From Rhodospirillaceae bacterium (lineage in GTDB: Bacteria > Pseudomonadota > Alphaproteobacteria > CACIAM-22H2): a stretch of 64,000 nt of DNA. Below the pieces are notes generated by a model. The model was not told the DNA's origin. It saw only the letters and a list, made by a program, of their open reading frames with translations, and did no database searches. Below are positions 27,439 through 36,575 of this stretch, one piece after another. Position numbers and translations under genes: made by a program. The DNA lies in the NCBI GenBank assembly GCA_022843945.1, contig JALHMR010000010.1, forward strand, positions 1 through 64,000, in the 5' to 3' direction. Position 1 is the first letter of the stretch. Every line of letters begins with the position of its first letter.

Positions 27439-28512
27439 ATGTCCTCCCTGACCGATCTCACCCAAGAAGACAGCGCGACCATCGTCCGCAACCTCGGCGC
27501 CGACGCGCAACGCTTCGCCGGCAAGACGGTGCTGCTCTCCGGCGGGGCCGGCTTCCTGGGGCGCCACTTCCTGGCCGTGTTCCGCCGGCTCAATGAAAGC
27601 GTCCTGAAGCAGCCTTGCAAGGTCATCTCGGTCGACAATTACATCACCGGCGAGCAGTCCGGCGCTGCCGAGACCACACATCCCGATCCGCATGTCGTCA
27701 ACGTCTGGGCCGACGTCTGCTATCCGCTTCCGGTCCGTGAAGACCTGCATTTCATCATGCATGCCGCGGGCGTCGCCTCGCCGGTTTACTACATGAAGTA
27801 TCCGCTGGAGACGATCGAAAGCGCGGTCCAGGGCACCAAGAACCTGATGGAACTCGCACGCCGCAATCCGAAGCTCGAAGGGTTCCTGTACTTCAGCTCC
27901 AGCGAGATCTACGGCGATCCCGATCCCAAGGCGGTGCCGACGCCCGAGACCTATCACGGCTACGTCTCGAGCGTGGGGCCCCGCGCCTGCTACGACGAAT
28001 CGAAACGACTGGGCGAGACGATCTCGACCGTCTATCAGCAGCGCTACGGCGTGCCGGTCACGATCGTGCGGCCCTTCAATGTCTTTGGTCCAGGCATGAA
28101 GCACAACGACCGGCGCGTCGTGCCCATGTTCACCTACGAGGCGCTGAATGGCCGGGCGCTGCCGGTTCACGGTGACGGCAGCCAGACCCGGACATTCTGC
28201 TACATCACGGATGCCATCACCGGTTTCCTCAAGGTGCTGCTCAAGGGCAAGCCCGGCGAGGCGTACAACATCGGCAATGCGAACAACGAGATTTCGATGC
28301 GCAACCTGGCGCAGATGTTCACCAAGCTGGTTCCCGGCTCGACCCTCAATACGATCCCCTATCCCGACACCTATCCGGCGGGCGAGCCGCAGCGCCGCTG
28401 CCCGGACCTGAGCAAGGCAGCCGAGCATCTCGGCTACGCCTCGAAGGTCGATTTGCCGGACGGGCTGTCCCGCTTCATCGCCTGGGCCCGGGGGCAGGAA
28501 AGCTATCGTTAG
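27439..28512 (+). CDS. NAD-dependent epimerase/dehydratase, UDP-glucuronate decarboxylase-like
   Basis: A 357-residue extended SDR. SGGAGFLGRHFL is the NAD-binding motif, YFSSSEIYG carries the catalytic serine, and ACYDESKRLGE gives the tyrosine-lysine pair (YxxxK). RACYDESKR and RPFNVFGPGMKHNDRRVVPMF resemble UDP-xylose synthases, which oxidise and decarboxylate UDP-glucuronate. An N-terminal stretch of about 30 residues precedes the Rossmann fold. The C-terminal helix PDGLSRFIAWARGQESYR ends at TAG. The next gene lies in the same frame immediately after this stop, an unusual arrangement. Confidence 0.85.
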   Translation: MSSLTDLTQEDSATIVRNLGADAQRFAGKTVLLSGGAGFLGRHFLAVFRRLNESVLKQPCKVISVDNYITGEQSGAAETTHPDPHVVNVWADVCYPLPVREDLHFIMHAAGVASPVYYMKYPLETIESAVQGTKNLMELARRNPKLEGFLYFSSSEIYGDPDPKAVPTPETYHGYVSSVGPRACYDESKRLGETISTVYQQRYGVPVTIVRPFNVFGPGMKHNDRRVVPMFTYEALNGRALPVHGDGSQTRTFCYITDAITGFLKVLLKGKPGEAYNIGNANNEISMRNLAQMFTKLVPGSTLNTIPYPDTYPAGEPQRRCPDLSKAAEHLGYASKVDLPDGLSRFIAWARGQESYR

Positions 28513-28527
28513 GAAACGAGGTTCGTC

Positions 28528-29397
28528 ACGTCGATAGGTTCTCTCCGGCTCGGGCTTGTTGGGCGCGGACGATGGGGCAAGACCATCGAGCGTACATTGC
28601 TGTCGTTTCCGGACGTCTCGCTGACATCGATTGGCCGTGGTCCGGCATGCCCCGACCCGCTTGACGCGGTGGTGATTGCGACTCCGGCCGCCACGCATGC
28701 CGAGCTGGCGCTTCCCTATATCGAGCGCGGCATCGCAACCTTCATCGAGAAGCCGATGACGGTCTCGGTTGCCGATGCGGAACGTATCGCGGGTGCCGCG
28801 CAGCGCTCCGGCGCGCCCGTCTTCGTCGGCCATATCTATCTGTTCAACCCTGCTTTTGCGGCGCTCCTGCAAGTGCTTCCAAGTCTCGGCGCCATTCGCT
28901 ATGTCCTCTGCGAGGGAATGAGCAACGCGCCAACGGCGACGGCATCCCTGCTCTGGGAGTGGCTGCCGCATCACCTGTCCATGGGCAGGGCGATGCTTGC
29001 CGCGGAGCCCCGCCATGTCGAAGCCTGGAGCTTGTCAGGCGCGGAAAACCCACAGGCGGTCGCTTCACGGTTTGGGTTCGGGTCGACGACGCTGGTGTCG
29101 ATCACCAGCTGGCTGTCGCCGGTCAAACGCCGGCAGATCACCATTCCCGGTGCCAACGGAACCCTGGTTTTCGACGACACGGCCGAGCGGAAGCTCGCGC
29201 TGTACGGCCCGGATGGCGGCGTAACCTATCCGGCCTATGCGGGTGAAATGCCGCTGACCTGCGAACTGCAGGCATTCCTCGACGTCGTCCGGCGCGGCCA
29301 AGCGGACCGCGATCACGTCGGAGAGTCGACCGCCATCGTTCGCTACATCGCCGGCGCGGAACAGGCGCTGCACGGGCACAGGGCCGTTGCCCTGTAG
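28528..29397 (+). CDS. Gfo/Idh/MocA family oxidoreductase with non-canonical start
   Basis: A protein of about 289 residues. LRLGLVGRGRWGKTI is the dinucleotide-binding motif, and DAVVIATPAATHAEL and ATFIEKPMTVSVADA (EKP) are family hallmarks. Members oxidise or reduce sugars, often nucleotide sugars. The frame runs from the TAG of the upstream SDR with no ATG, GTG or TTG before the Rossmann motif. The first TTG (28597) would delete that motif. The best start is ACG at 28528, 6 bases after GAGG, reading TSIGSLRL. A one-base change would make it ATG. ATA at 28534 is another option. Readthrough of the TAG would fuse the two enzymes. Confidence 0.78.
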   Translation, partial: TSIGSLRLGLVGRGRWGKTIERTLLSFPDVSLTSIGRGPACPDPLDAVVIATPAATHAELALPYIERGIATFIEKPMTVSVADAERIAGAAQRSGAPVFVGHIYLFNPAFAALLQVLPSLGAIRYVLCEGMSNAPTATASLLWEWLPHHLSMGRAMLAAEPRHVEAWSLSGAENPQAVASRFGFGSTTLVSITSWLSPVKRRQITIPGANGTLVFDDTAERKLALYGPDGGVTYPAYAGEMPLTCELQAFLDVVRRGQADRDHVGESTAIVRYIAGAEQALHGHRAVAL

Positions 29398-29408
29398 GAC
29401 ACGGGCAC

Positions 29409-30986
29409 CTAGTGCCGGAAGTGGCGAAGCCCGGTGAAGACCATCGCCAGCCCCTTGTCATCGGCGGCGGCGATCACTTCGGCGTCGCGCACTGAGCCCC
29501 CGGGCTGGATGACCGCGGTGGCGCCGGCCTCGGCCGCGGCCAGCAGCCCGTCGGCAAAGGGAAAGAACGCATCCGAAGCGACAACCGATCCGACGGCGCG
29601 GCTTTGCGTCTCGCCCGCGGCCTTGGCCGCCTCGGCCGCCTTCCAGGCCGCGATCCGCGAGGAATCGACCCGGCTCATCTGACCGGCGCCGATGCCGACC
29701 GTTGCCCCGTCCCTGGCATAGACGATGGCATTCGATTTGACATGCTTGGCCACGGCAAAGGCGAACAGCATGTCCGCCCGCTCGCGCGCCGTCGGGGCGC
29801 GCTTGGTGACGACCTTCAGGTCGTTATCGGCGATTCGTCCGTGATCGCGGTCCTGGACCAGGAAGCCGCCGGCAACCGAGCGCACGGTCAGCTCCTTCGA
29901 CCCGGGATCCGGGAGGCCGCCGGTCAGCAGAAGCCGAAGGTTCTTCTTGGCCGCCAGGATGCGTAAGGCGTCGGCATCGGCCTCCGGCGCCACGATGACC
30001 TCGACGAAAATCTTGGCGATCTCGCTGGCCGTTGCGCCGTCGAGCGGTCGGTTGAGCGCGACGATGCCGCCGAAAGCGCTCACCGGATCGCAGGCATAGG
30101 CCTTGAGATAGGCATCGTGCAGGCCGCTGCCGAGGGCCACGCCGCAGGGGTTGGCGTGCTTGATGATGGCGACAGCCGGCGTGGCGAGCTCGGCCACGCA
30201 TTCGAAGGCGGCGTCGGTATCGTTGAGGTTGTTGTAGCTGAGCTCCTTGCCTTGTACCTGGCGTGCCGTGGCGATCCCGGGACGGGACGGGCCGCCAATA
30301 TAGAAAGCCGCGGTTTGATGAGGATTCTCACCGTAGCGCAGGAGCTGGCGCCGCTCTCCGCCGAACACCCGGCGCTCGGGAAAGGTCTCGCCGAGCTGTC
30401 CGGCAAACCATGAACCGATAGCGGCGTCGTAGGCGGCGGTTCGCGAATAAGCCTTGGCCGCCAGGCGGCGGCGCAACGGCAGTCCCGTCGCTCCGTCGGC
30501 CTGATCCAGCTCGGCGACGAGCTCGGCATAGTCGGCCGGGTCGGTGACCACGGTGACGAAATCGTGGTTCTTCGCCGCCGCCCGGATCAGGGCCGGGCCG
30601 CCGATATCGATATTCTCGATGCAGTCGTCGAACGGGGCGGCCTTGGCCACCGTCGCCTCGAAGGGGTAGAGGTTGACCACGACGAGATCGATCGGCGCGA
30701 TGGCGTGGTCGCGCATGGCGGCCTGGTGCTCGGCCGCATCGCGCCGGCCCAGTATGCCGCCGTGGATCTTCGGATGGAGCGTCTTCACCCGGCCGTCCAT
30801 GATCTCCGGGAAGCCCGTATGAGCGCCGACCTCGATCACGCGCAAGCCGGCATCCGACAGCGTCTTGGCGGAGCCGCCGGTGGACAGAATCTCGACGCCG
30901 TGGCGGGCCAGGCTGCGCCCGAACTCGACAAGCCCGGTTTTGTCCGAGACGGAGATCAGGGCGCGGCGGATTTTGATCGTGCTCAT
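29409..30986 (-). CDS. purH: Bifunctional AICAR formyltransferase/IMP cyclohydrolase
   Basis: A 525-residue PurH, the usual length. The N-terminal IMP cyclohydrolase (MGS-like fold, residues 1-200) shows [25 protein letters not shown] and [13 protein letters not shown]. The C-terminal AICAR transformylase has [27 protein letters not shown] and [12 protein letters not shown], ending [11 protein letters not shown] and [13 protein letters not shown]. It performs the last two steps of de novo purine synthesis. It is convergent with the Gfo/Idh gene and follows a methyltransferase gene on the same strand by 24 bases. A purine gene inside a sugar cluster is unusual, and a shared transcript is likely. 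Confidence 0.97.
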   Translation of the reverse strand: MSTIKIRRALISVSDKTGLVEFGRSLARHGVEILSTGGSAKTLSDAGLRVIEVGAHTGFPEIMDGRVKTLHPKIHGGILGRRDAAEHQAAMRDHAIAPIDLVVVNLYPFEATVAKAAPFDDCIENIDIGGPALIRAAAKNHDFVTVVTDPADYAELVAELDQADGATGLPLRRRLAAKAYSRTAAYDAAIGSWFAGQLGETFPERRVFGGERRQLLRYGENPHQTAAFYIGGPSRPGIATARQVQGKELSYNNLNDTDAAFECVAELATPAVAIIKHANPCGVALGSGLHDAYLKAYACDPVSAFGGIVALNRPLDGATASEIAKIFVEVIVAPEADADALRILAAKKNLRLLLTGGLPDPGSKELTVRSVAGGFLVQDRDHGRIADNDLKVVTKRAPTARERADMLFAFAVAKHVKSNAIVYARDGATVGIGAGQMSRVDSSRIAAWKAAEAAKAAGETQSRAVGSVVASDAFFPFADGLLAAAEAGATAVIQPGGSVRDAEVIAAADDKGLAMVFTGLRHFRH

Positions 30987-31010
30987 TCGAAGGTCCGGGC
31001 CTGGCTGGTT

Positions 31011-31766
31011 TCAGGGCTTCGTGGCAATCAGAAGCAGGTTCTTGCCGAACGGCGGTGCGATGACGCTCTCGAAGGCACGGGTCACCGGCACACCAATCGC
31101 ATCATAGAGGCGGGCGGCGGCCGGGTTGAAATCCGTGGCGCCGGCCAGCCGGTTGACGATGAACCAGGGGATGGTTCCCAGAAGATCGAAATAGCGGCAG
31201 CGCTCCACCTTGAAGCCGGCCGCGACCGATTTGCCGACCAGCTCGCCGCGGTTATAGCGGCGATGGTGACCGACGAGACGATCGAGCGCGCTATAGAGGA
31301 TCATCAGGGCGGGGACGAAAATCAGAAGATGCCCGCCTGGCCGCAGCGCCCGGCAAATCTGGCTCAGAATGGCAGCGTCGTCGGCGACATGCTCCAGGAC
31401 GTTGATCATCACGACCGAATCGTAGCTTCCCGGCTCCGCCGCCTCCGCCCACTGCTCGGCGCTGCAGTTGAGGACGCGAACCCGGTCCTCCTGAGCAAAA
31501 CGCTCGATGAGCCGCTGATGCTGAACCGATGATGGCTCGATGAGGTCGAGCGTCGACGTGCTTTCCAGAAGGGCCGCGCTATAAGCGCCGATGCCGGCTC
31601 CGATCTCGGCCGCCCGGCCGCCAAGGTAGGGACGCATCTCGTCCATGACCCATTGCCGGTAGCGCCGAAGGACAAGAAGCGTCTCGAGGTCCGACCCCTC
31701 ATAGGCCAACGACTCGGCCGGGGTCGCGGGGGCAAGCCGCGGCGGCGATGCGGCATCGGGATGCAA
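31011..31766 (-). CDS. Class I SAM-dependent methyltransferase
   Basis: A 251-residue methyltransferase. AAEIGAGIGAYSAALL is motif I, LDLIEPSSVQHQ the acidic post-I strand, and YDSVVMINVLEHVADDAAIL with ALRPGGHLLIFVPAL motifs IV-V. It begins at TTG with GAGGA 4 bases upstream, 8 bases after the end of the dehydratase gene. There is no ATG in frame before motif I. A C-terminal part rich in aromatics (YFDLLGTIPWFIVNRL) resembles proteins that methylate hydrophobic or glycan substrates. The acceptor is unknown. Confidence 0.75.
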   Translation of the reverse strand: MHPDAASPPRLAPATPAESLAYEGSDLETLLVLRRYRQWVMDEMRPYLGGRAAEIGAGIGAYSAALLESTSTLDLIEPSSVQHQRLIERFAQEDRVRVLNCSAEQWAEAAEPGSYDSVVMINVLEHVADDAAILSQICRALRPGGHLLIFVPALMILYSALDRLVGHHRRYNRGELVGKSVAAGFKVERCRYFDLLGTIPWFIVNRLAGATDFNPAAARLYDAIGVPVTRAFESVIAPPFGKNLLLIATKP

Positions 31767-31774
31767 AGCGTCCT

Positions 31775-33721
31775 CTACCGCAAGGCCGAGGGGCGCTCGA
31801 GCGGCCGGGGCCGCGTTGTCGGAGCCTCGACTTCGGCGCCGTAGAACTCGGGCACCAGGCGCCGGATAAGCCGCAAGGTCGCCGCCGTATCGTCGGTGCG
31901 CGCGGCCGCGGCCAGCTCGTCGATGGCCTTGGCGAGGAACGCCCGGTCGACGACGCGCGGCGCCGCCAGCAGGATGCCGCTCATCGCCGTCGGCTGAAGC
32001 GGCTCCGCCGAGTGGAACAGCTCTTCGTTGAGCTTTTCACCGGGACGCAGGCCCGTGAACGCAATCTTCACATCGCGGTCCGGCCGCAGTCCGGCCAGGC
32101 GGATCATGCGTCGGGCGAGGTCGACGATCCTGACCGGCTCACCCATGTCCAGGACATAGATGCCGCCGCCGTCCTGGCCGCCGGCGCCAAGCGCCGAAGC
32201 CTGCAGCACGAGCTCGACCGCTTCGCGCACGGTCATGAAGTAGCGGGTGATGTCCGGATGCGTGACCGTCAACGGCCCGCCCTGCGCGAGCTGGCGCTGG
32301 AACAGCGGCACCACGGAGCCGGTCGAGCCCAGCACGTTGCCGAAGCGCACCGTGACGAAGCGCGTCGAGTTGCCGTGCGCCCGGCCCTCGAGGTCCAGGG
32401 CCTGGCACCAGCTTTCGGCAATGCGCTTGCTGGCACCCATGACGCTCGTCGGGTTGACGGCCTTGTCGGTCGAGATCAGCACCATGGTCTCGACGCCCGA
32501 CTGCCGACAGGCATCGACGATATGCCGCGTGCCGACGATGTTCGTCAGGACGCCTTCCGAAGGATGCGCCTCGACCATCGGCACATGCTTGAGGGCCGCC
32601 GCGTGAAAGACGATCGCCGGCCGCTCGCTGGCGATCAGGCTGGCCATGCGCTCGCCGTCCCGCACGTCCGCCAGGATGGCCGTGCGCTCGATCCCCGGCT
32701 GGCGCTCGCCCAACTCGAGATCGATCGAATAGAGATTGAATTCGGAGCTATCGAGAAGCGCAATGCGCGCCGGCGCCAAGTCGGCGATCTGGCGCACCAG
32801 TTCGCCGCCGATCGTTCCGCCAGCTCCTGTAACGAGCACGCGCCGGCCGGCGATCAGGGCCTTCATTGCGGCCCGGTCGAGGACGGTCTGCGGGCGCCCG
32901 AGAAGGTCTTCGATGGCGATCGGGCGCACGTCGATGTCTGTCGTGGCGGCCGTGCGCAGCTCGGTCAGCCGCGGCAGGCGGGCGACGTTCAGGCCGAGCT
33001 GGTCGGCGGTATCGACGAGCTTGGCGAGACTGCTGCCGGTGATCGTCGCCTTGGTGACCACGAGCCGCTGGGGCGCCTTGCCGCTGGATTTCAGCCGTTC
33101 GACCACGGCCGGCAAATCGTCCAGTGCGCCGAGCACCTCGACGCTGCCGATGAAGCGGCCGATGCGGCCCGGGCTGTCGTCGACGATACCCACGACATGG
33201 TATTCGGCGCTGCCGCGGCGCTGCGTGGCCTCGATGAAAACCTCGGCAACGTCGCCGGCGCCGGCCAACAGCACCGGGACCCGGCTCTTGGCCGTCGAGT
33301 CGAAGGTGAAAGTGAGCCGGCCGTCTTTCAGGCGCCGATAGAGAATTCGCGGCGCCGCCAGCAGGATCATCAGGACGAACCAGTTGATGAAGACCAGCGA
33401 CCGCGGCAGGTCGTCCAGGCGGGTGGTCAGGAACATGGCCGCCAGGAACAGCAGGATGACGAGCGTGGCCGCCCGGGCAATCGTGATCAGATCGTTGAGC
33501 GAGGCGTAACGCCAGATACCGCGGTGGATGTCGAGCCGCCAGAAGACCACGCCGGCGATGCCGCTGAACAACGCGGTGGTCGCGATGAGAAAGCTCGCCG
33601 GATACATCGAGAAATCGCCGACCCGCAGGTAAAGCGAGACGACAAACGACAGCGCCGCCATGACCACGTCATGGCTGAACGCAACGGTAGGGCGGGTCAG
33701 TCGGGCGAGAAAAGAGAGCAT
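31775..33721 (-). CDS. Membrane-anchored nucleotide-sugar 4,6-dehydratase (CapD/WbpM/PglF type)
   Basis: A 648-residue protein. Four hydrophobic helices occupy the first 130 residues, and a CoA-binding-like domain follows (VPVLLAGAGDVAEVFI). From about residue 290 comes an SDR domain with VLVTGAGGTIGGELVRQ. The catalytic region is ISTDKAVNPTSVMGASKR, where T/D/K and M-x3-K replace the usual YxxxK as in WbpM and PglF. These inner-membrane enzymes make UDP-2-acetamido-2,6-dideoxy-4-keto-hexose from UDP-GlcNAc, the first step toward bacillosamine, QuiNAc, FucNAc or legionaminic-type sugars. It could feed the aminotransferases encoded upstream. Confidence 0.9.
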   Translation of the reverse strand: MLSFLARLTRPTVAFSHDVVMAALSFVVSLYLRVGDFSMYPASFLIATTALFSGIAGVVFWRLDIHRGIWRYASLNDLITIARAATLVILLFLAAMFLTTRLDDLPRSLVFINWFVLMILLAAPRILYRRLKDGRLTFTFDSTAKSRVPVLLAGAGDVAEVFIEATQRRGSAEYHVVGIVDDSPGRIGRFIGSVEVLGALDDLPAVVERLKSSGKAPQRLVVTKATITGSSLAKLVDTADQLGLNVARLPRLTELRTAATTDIDVRPIAIEDLLGRPQTVLDRAAMKALIAGRRVLVTGAGGTIGGELVRQIADLAPARIALLDSSEFNLYSIDLELGERQPGIERTAILADVRDGERMASLIASERPAIVFHAAALKHVPMVEAHPSEGVLTNIVGTRHIVDACRQSGVETMVLISTDKAVNPTSVMGASKRIAESWCQALDLEGRAHGNSTRFVTVRFGNVLGSTGSVVPLFQRQLAQGGPLTVTHPDITRYFMTVREAVELVLQASALGAGGQDGGGIYVLDMGEPVRIVDLARRMIRLAGLRPDRDVKIAFTGLRPGEKLNEELFHSAEPLQPTAMSGILLAAPRVVDRAFLAKAIDELAAAARTDDTAATLRLIRRLVPEFYGAEVEAPTTRPRPLERPSALR

Positions 33722-33780
33722 GAGCGGGGTCGAGTCGAAACTGGGCCCCTTTTAGCACAAACCGCCGGCCACCGGTCGCC

Positions 33781-34914
33781 TTAGACCGCGGCTACGGCAG
33801 CCAGCAGGGCGGTCGTGATTCGCGCCACCGTCGCCTCGTCCAGATAGGGATGCATGGGAAGCGCCAGGATCTCCTCGCATAAGCGTTCGGAGACCGGCAG
33901 GGACCCCGGGCCGCTGCCGAAGCGCTCAAAAGCGGGCTGGAAATGCAAGGGCTTAGGGTAATAGATGGCGGTGGGGATGCCTTGCCCGGCCAAACTCTCC
34001 CGCACCCTGTCCCGCCCGGGGACGCGCACGCAGTACTGCGCCCAGGCGCTGCTCGCGTCGGAACGGCGGGGCGGAACCTTGACCTTGCCGGAGAGGCGAG
34101 CATCGAAGGCCTTCGCCCAGCGCTCGCGCGCCGTCAGCTCGTCGGCAAAGACCTCGAGCTTGGCCAGCAGGACGGCAGCCTGGAGGGTGTCGAGGCGCGC
34201 GTTCGTGCCCAGGCGGACGATCTCGTAACGATCATCCCCCGCCCCGTGGGCGCGGATCGACTTGAGCACCTTCGCCCGCTCGTCATCGTCGACGAAGATG
34301 GCGCCCCCCTCGCCGTAGGCGCCCAGCGGCTTGGCCGGGAAGAAGCTGGTCGCCGTCGCGGCGGCCAGGGTCCCGACCGCGCGATTGCCAAGACGGGCGC
34401 CGAAGCTCTGGGCCGCATCGGCCAGCACGACCAGGCCTTCCTGCCGGGCGAGCGTGTCGATGGCGGGATAGTCCGCCGGCAGGCCGAAAAGATCGACCGG
34501 CATGATCGCCCGCGGACGAAGCGTTCCCGCCCGACGCGTCTCGCGAATGGCTTTCGCCAGGGACTCCGTATCCAGGTTGAACGTGGCCTCGTCGACATCG
34601 ACGAAAACCGGGCTGGCGCCGAGGGAGACCACGACTTCGGCCGTGGCGGGAAACGTGAAGGCTGGAAGAAAGACCGCGTCACCCGGACCGACACCGTCGG
34701 CCATCAGCGGCAGACGCAGGGCCTCGGTCCCGCTGGCGACGGTGACGCAGTGACGCGCCCCGCAGAATCCGGCGAGCGCCGTTTCCAGTTCCGCCACCTC
34801 GGGGCCCAGGACATATTGGCCATGCTCGAGAACGCGCCGGAGGCGGACATCGATCGATGGTTTCAGGCGGGCGTATTGCGCCTTGAGATCGATGAATGGC
34901 AACGGCGTGGACAT
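33781..34914 (-). CDS. DegT/DnrJ/EryC1 sugar aminotransferase
   Basis: A 377-residue PLP enzyme that transaminates ketosugar nucleotides. FIDLKAQYARLKPSIDVRL at the N-terminus and VTVASGTEALRLPLMA and LPAFTFPATAEVVVSLGA are family blocks. The PLP lysine lies in SFFPAKPLGAYGEGGAIF, and ADAAQSFGA holds the aspartate that contacts PLP nitrogen. The N-terminal sequence is closest in style to WbpE/WlbC 3-amino-sugar transaminases, but this is not decisive. It sits between the CapD-like dehydratase and a second DegT protein, matching a diamino-hexose pathway. Confidence 0.88.
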   Translation of the reverse strand: MSTPLPFIDLKAQYARLKPSIDVRLRRVLEHGQYVLGPEVAELETALAGFCGARHCVTVASGTEALRLPLMADGVGPGDAVFLPAFTFPATAEVVVSLGASPVFVDVDEATFNLDTESLAKAIRETRRAGTLRPRAIMPVDLFGLPADYPAIDTLARQEGLVVLADAAQSFGARLGNRAVGTLAAATATSFFPAKPLGAYGEGGAIFVDDDERAKVLKSIRAHGAGDDRYEIVRLGTNARLDTLQAAVLLAKLEVFADELTARERWAKAFDARLSGKVKVPPRRSDASSAWAQYCVRVPGRDRVRESLAGQGIPTAIYYPKPLHFQPAFERFGSGPGSLPVSERLCEEILALPMHPYLDEATVARITTALLAAVAAV

Positions 34915-34953
34915 GGGCAGACTCTCCGCTTCTCACGGCCCCGCAAACAGCGA

Positions 34954-34975
34954 GGCCGCCGGGTGAGCGGCGGCC
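34954..34975 (-). repeat. Perfect GC-rich hairpin between two aminotransferase genes
   Basis: The arms GGCCGCCG and CGGCGGCC are perfect 8-bp complements with a 6-base loop. On the minus strand only a weak T-rich stretch follows (TCGCTGTTT). It may be a partial terminator or an RNA-stabilising hairpin within the operon. Confidence 0.55.
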
Positions 34976-35005
34976 TACAGAACGATCGCTGGAGCCGAGG
35001 AGAGG

Positions 35006-36478
35006 TTACGCCAACCCGACGCGCTGTACCAGACGGCGAAGCTGCGCCTGGCGGGCGATGACGCCGCCGATATACCGGGTTTCGGCAGCCGACAGGGTGA
35101 CCGCGGAGGGCAGGCTCAAGCCGCCGCGCGACAGGGCGGTGGTCGTCGGATAGGCGCGGTTGCCGGCGTAGGGGCGGTAGGGTGGCATCTCGTGCAACGG
35201 ATAGAACAGCGGCCGCGTCTCGATGCCGGCCTTGTCGAGGCGCACGGCGAACTCGTCGCGGCTGATGCCCAGGGCGGCGAAATCCATGACGATCGAGTAC
35301 GCCCAGTAGCTGTTCAGCAGGCCCGGCAGGTTGGCCGGCAGCGCGACGCCGTCGATCCCGCCCAGCGTCTCGCCGTACTGGCCGGCGATCTCGATCTTGC
35401 GCTCGAGAAACCGGTCGAGCTGCTCGATCTGGGCGCAGCCGAGGGCGGCCTGCATGTTGGTCAGCCGGTAGTTGAAGCCAACCTCGAGATGCCAGTAACG
35501 CTTGGCCGGATCCATGCCGTGGTCGCGCAGCATGCGCGCCCGCTGCGCCGAGCGCGCGTCGCGGAAGGCAATGGCCCCGCCTTCGCCGGTGGTGATCAGC
35601 TTGTTGGAGAAAAAGCTGAACGTGCCGGCGTCGCCAATGGCGCCGCACGGCCTGTCCTTGTAGCGCGAGCCCATGGCTTCCGCGGCATCCTCGATCACCA
35701 GAAGCTTGTGGCGCGCGGCCAGCGCCAGCAGCGCGTCCATCTCCGCCGGCTGTCCGTAGAGATGGACCGGCATGATCGCCTTGGTGCGCGCGGTGATCGC
35801 GGCGGCCACGGCCGCCGGATCGATGTTCAGGGACACCCGGTCGACATCAACGATCACCGGTGTGGCGCCTGCCTGGATCACGGTGTTGATGGTGGCGGCG
35901 AAGGTCAGGTCCGGCAGGATGACCTCATCGCCGGGCCCGATGCCGAGCGCGACGAGCGCCAGATGGAGCGCCACCGTGCCGTTCGACACGGCCAGAACCT
36001 GCTCGGCGGGCAGGCCGAGCCGCTTGCCGATCTCCGCCTCGAAGCGGCGCACGAACGGCCCTTGCGAGGAGATCCAGCGGGTCTCGATGCATTCGGTGAC
36101 GTATTTGAGCTCGTTGCCCGAGAGCGACGGCTCGGCGACCGGGATGCGCCGGGCGCGCGCCGGCGAGGCGTAGTCCACGGGACGCTGGTCGGCATCGAGA
36201 AGCGGGACGATCCCCGAGCCCCGGCTCATCTGGCGGCGCAGACTGGTCTCGTCCGCGTCCGCCGCGAGAGCGCCATCCGGTCGCACGGCGACCGAGGCGG
36301 GGCTGTCGAGGTTGTGGCCGGCGGCAATCGCCGCCTCGATCGTGCCGCCGTCAATCAGGCCGCTATAGCGGCCCTTGGCATCCACGGTGATGAGCTGGGC
36401 CGGGCCGCCGCGGTCGAGCTGGCTCAGCGCCGCTCGCAGGCTGCTGTCTTCGCCTATCGTGAGATCCGCCAGCCCCAT
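35006..36478 (-). CDS. CBS-domain-DegT/DnrJ/EryC1 aminotransferase fusion
   Basis: A 490-residue fusion. Residues 1-115 resemble a CBS module (MGLADLTIGEDSSLRAALSQ, AQLITVDAKGRYSGLIDGG, GSGIVPLLDADQRPVDYAS), the adenine-nucleotide sensing fold. From RRIPVAEPSLSGNELKYV onward there is a full DegT aminotransferase with VSNGTVALHLALVALG, LPDLTFAATINTVIQAGA, VIEDAAEAMGSRYK and the lysine in SFFSNKLITTGEGG. CBS domains are more often fused to nucleotidyltransferases in legionaminic-type pathways, so allosteric control of a transaminase by AMP/ATP is an inference. Start at MGLADL was chosen over an upstream GTG-like codon in the leader. Confidence 0.85.
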   Translation of the reverse strand: MGLADLTIGEDSSLRAALSQLDRGGPAQLITVDAKGRYSGLIDGGTIEAAIAAGHNLDSPASVAVRPDGALAADADETSLRRQMSRGSGIVPLLDADQRPVDYASPARARRIPVAEPSLSGNELKYVTECIETRWISSQGPFVRRFEAEIGKRLGLPAEQVLAVSNGTVALHLALVALGIGPGDEVILPDLTFAATINTVIQAGATPVIVDVDRVSLNIDPAAVAAAITARTKAIMPVHLYGQPAEMDALLALAARHKLLVIEDAAEAMGSRYKDRPCGAIGDAGTFSFFSNKLITTGEGGAIAFRDARSAQRARMLRDHGMDPAKRYWHLEVGFNYRLTNMQAALGCAQIEQLDRFLERKIEIAGQYGETLGGIDGVALPANLPGLLNSYWAYSIVMDFAALGISRDEFAVRLDKAGIETRPLFYPLHEMPPYRPYAGNRAYPTTTALSRGGLSLPSAVTLSAAETRYIGGVIARQAQLRRLVQRVGLA

Positions 36479-36508
36479 CGGTGATATCCGGATTAATGTT
36501 GAATTACA

Positions 36509-36524
36509 GGTGCCTGCAGGCACC
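36509..36524. repeat. Perfect 16-bp palindrome upstream of the CBS-DegT gene
   Basis: GGTGCCTGCAGGCACC is fully self-complementary and lies 31 bp before the CBS-DegT start, downstream of the glycosyltransferase stop. It may be an operator, or a short hairpin with a TGCA loop. Confidence 0.5.
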
Positions 36525-36575
36525 GCCGCCGTCCACCGTCCAAGAACGGGGCGCGCAGACGTTTATTCCGGCTTC

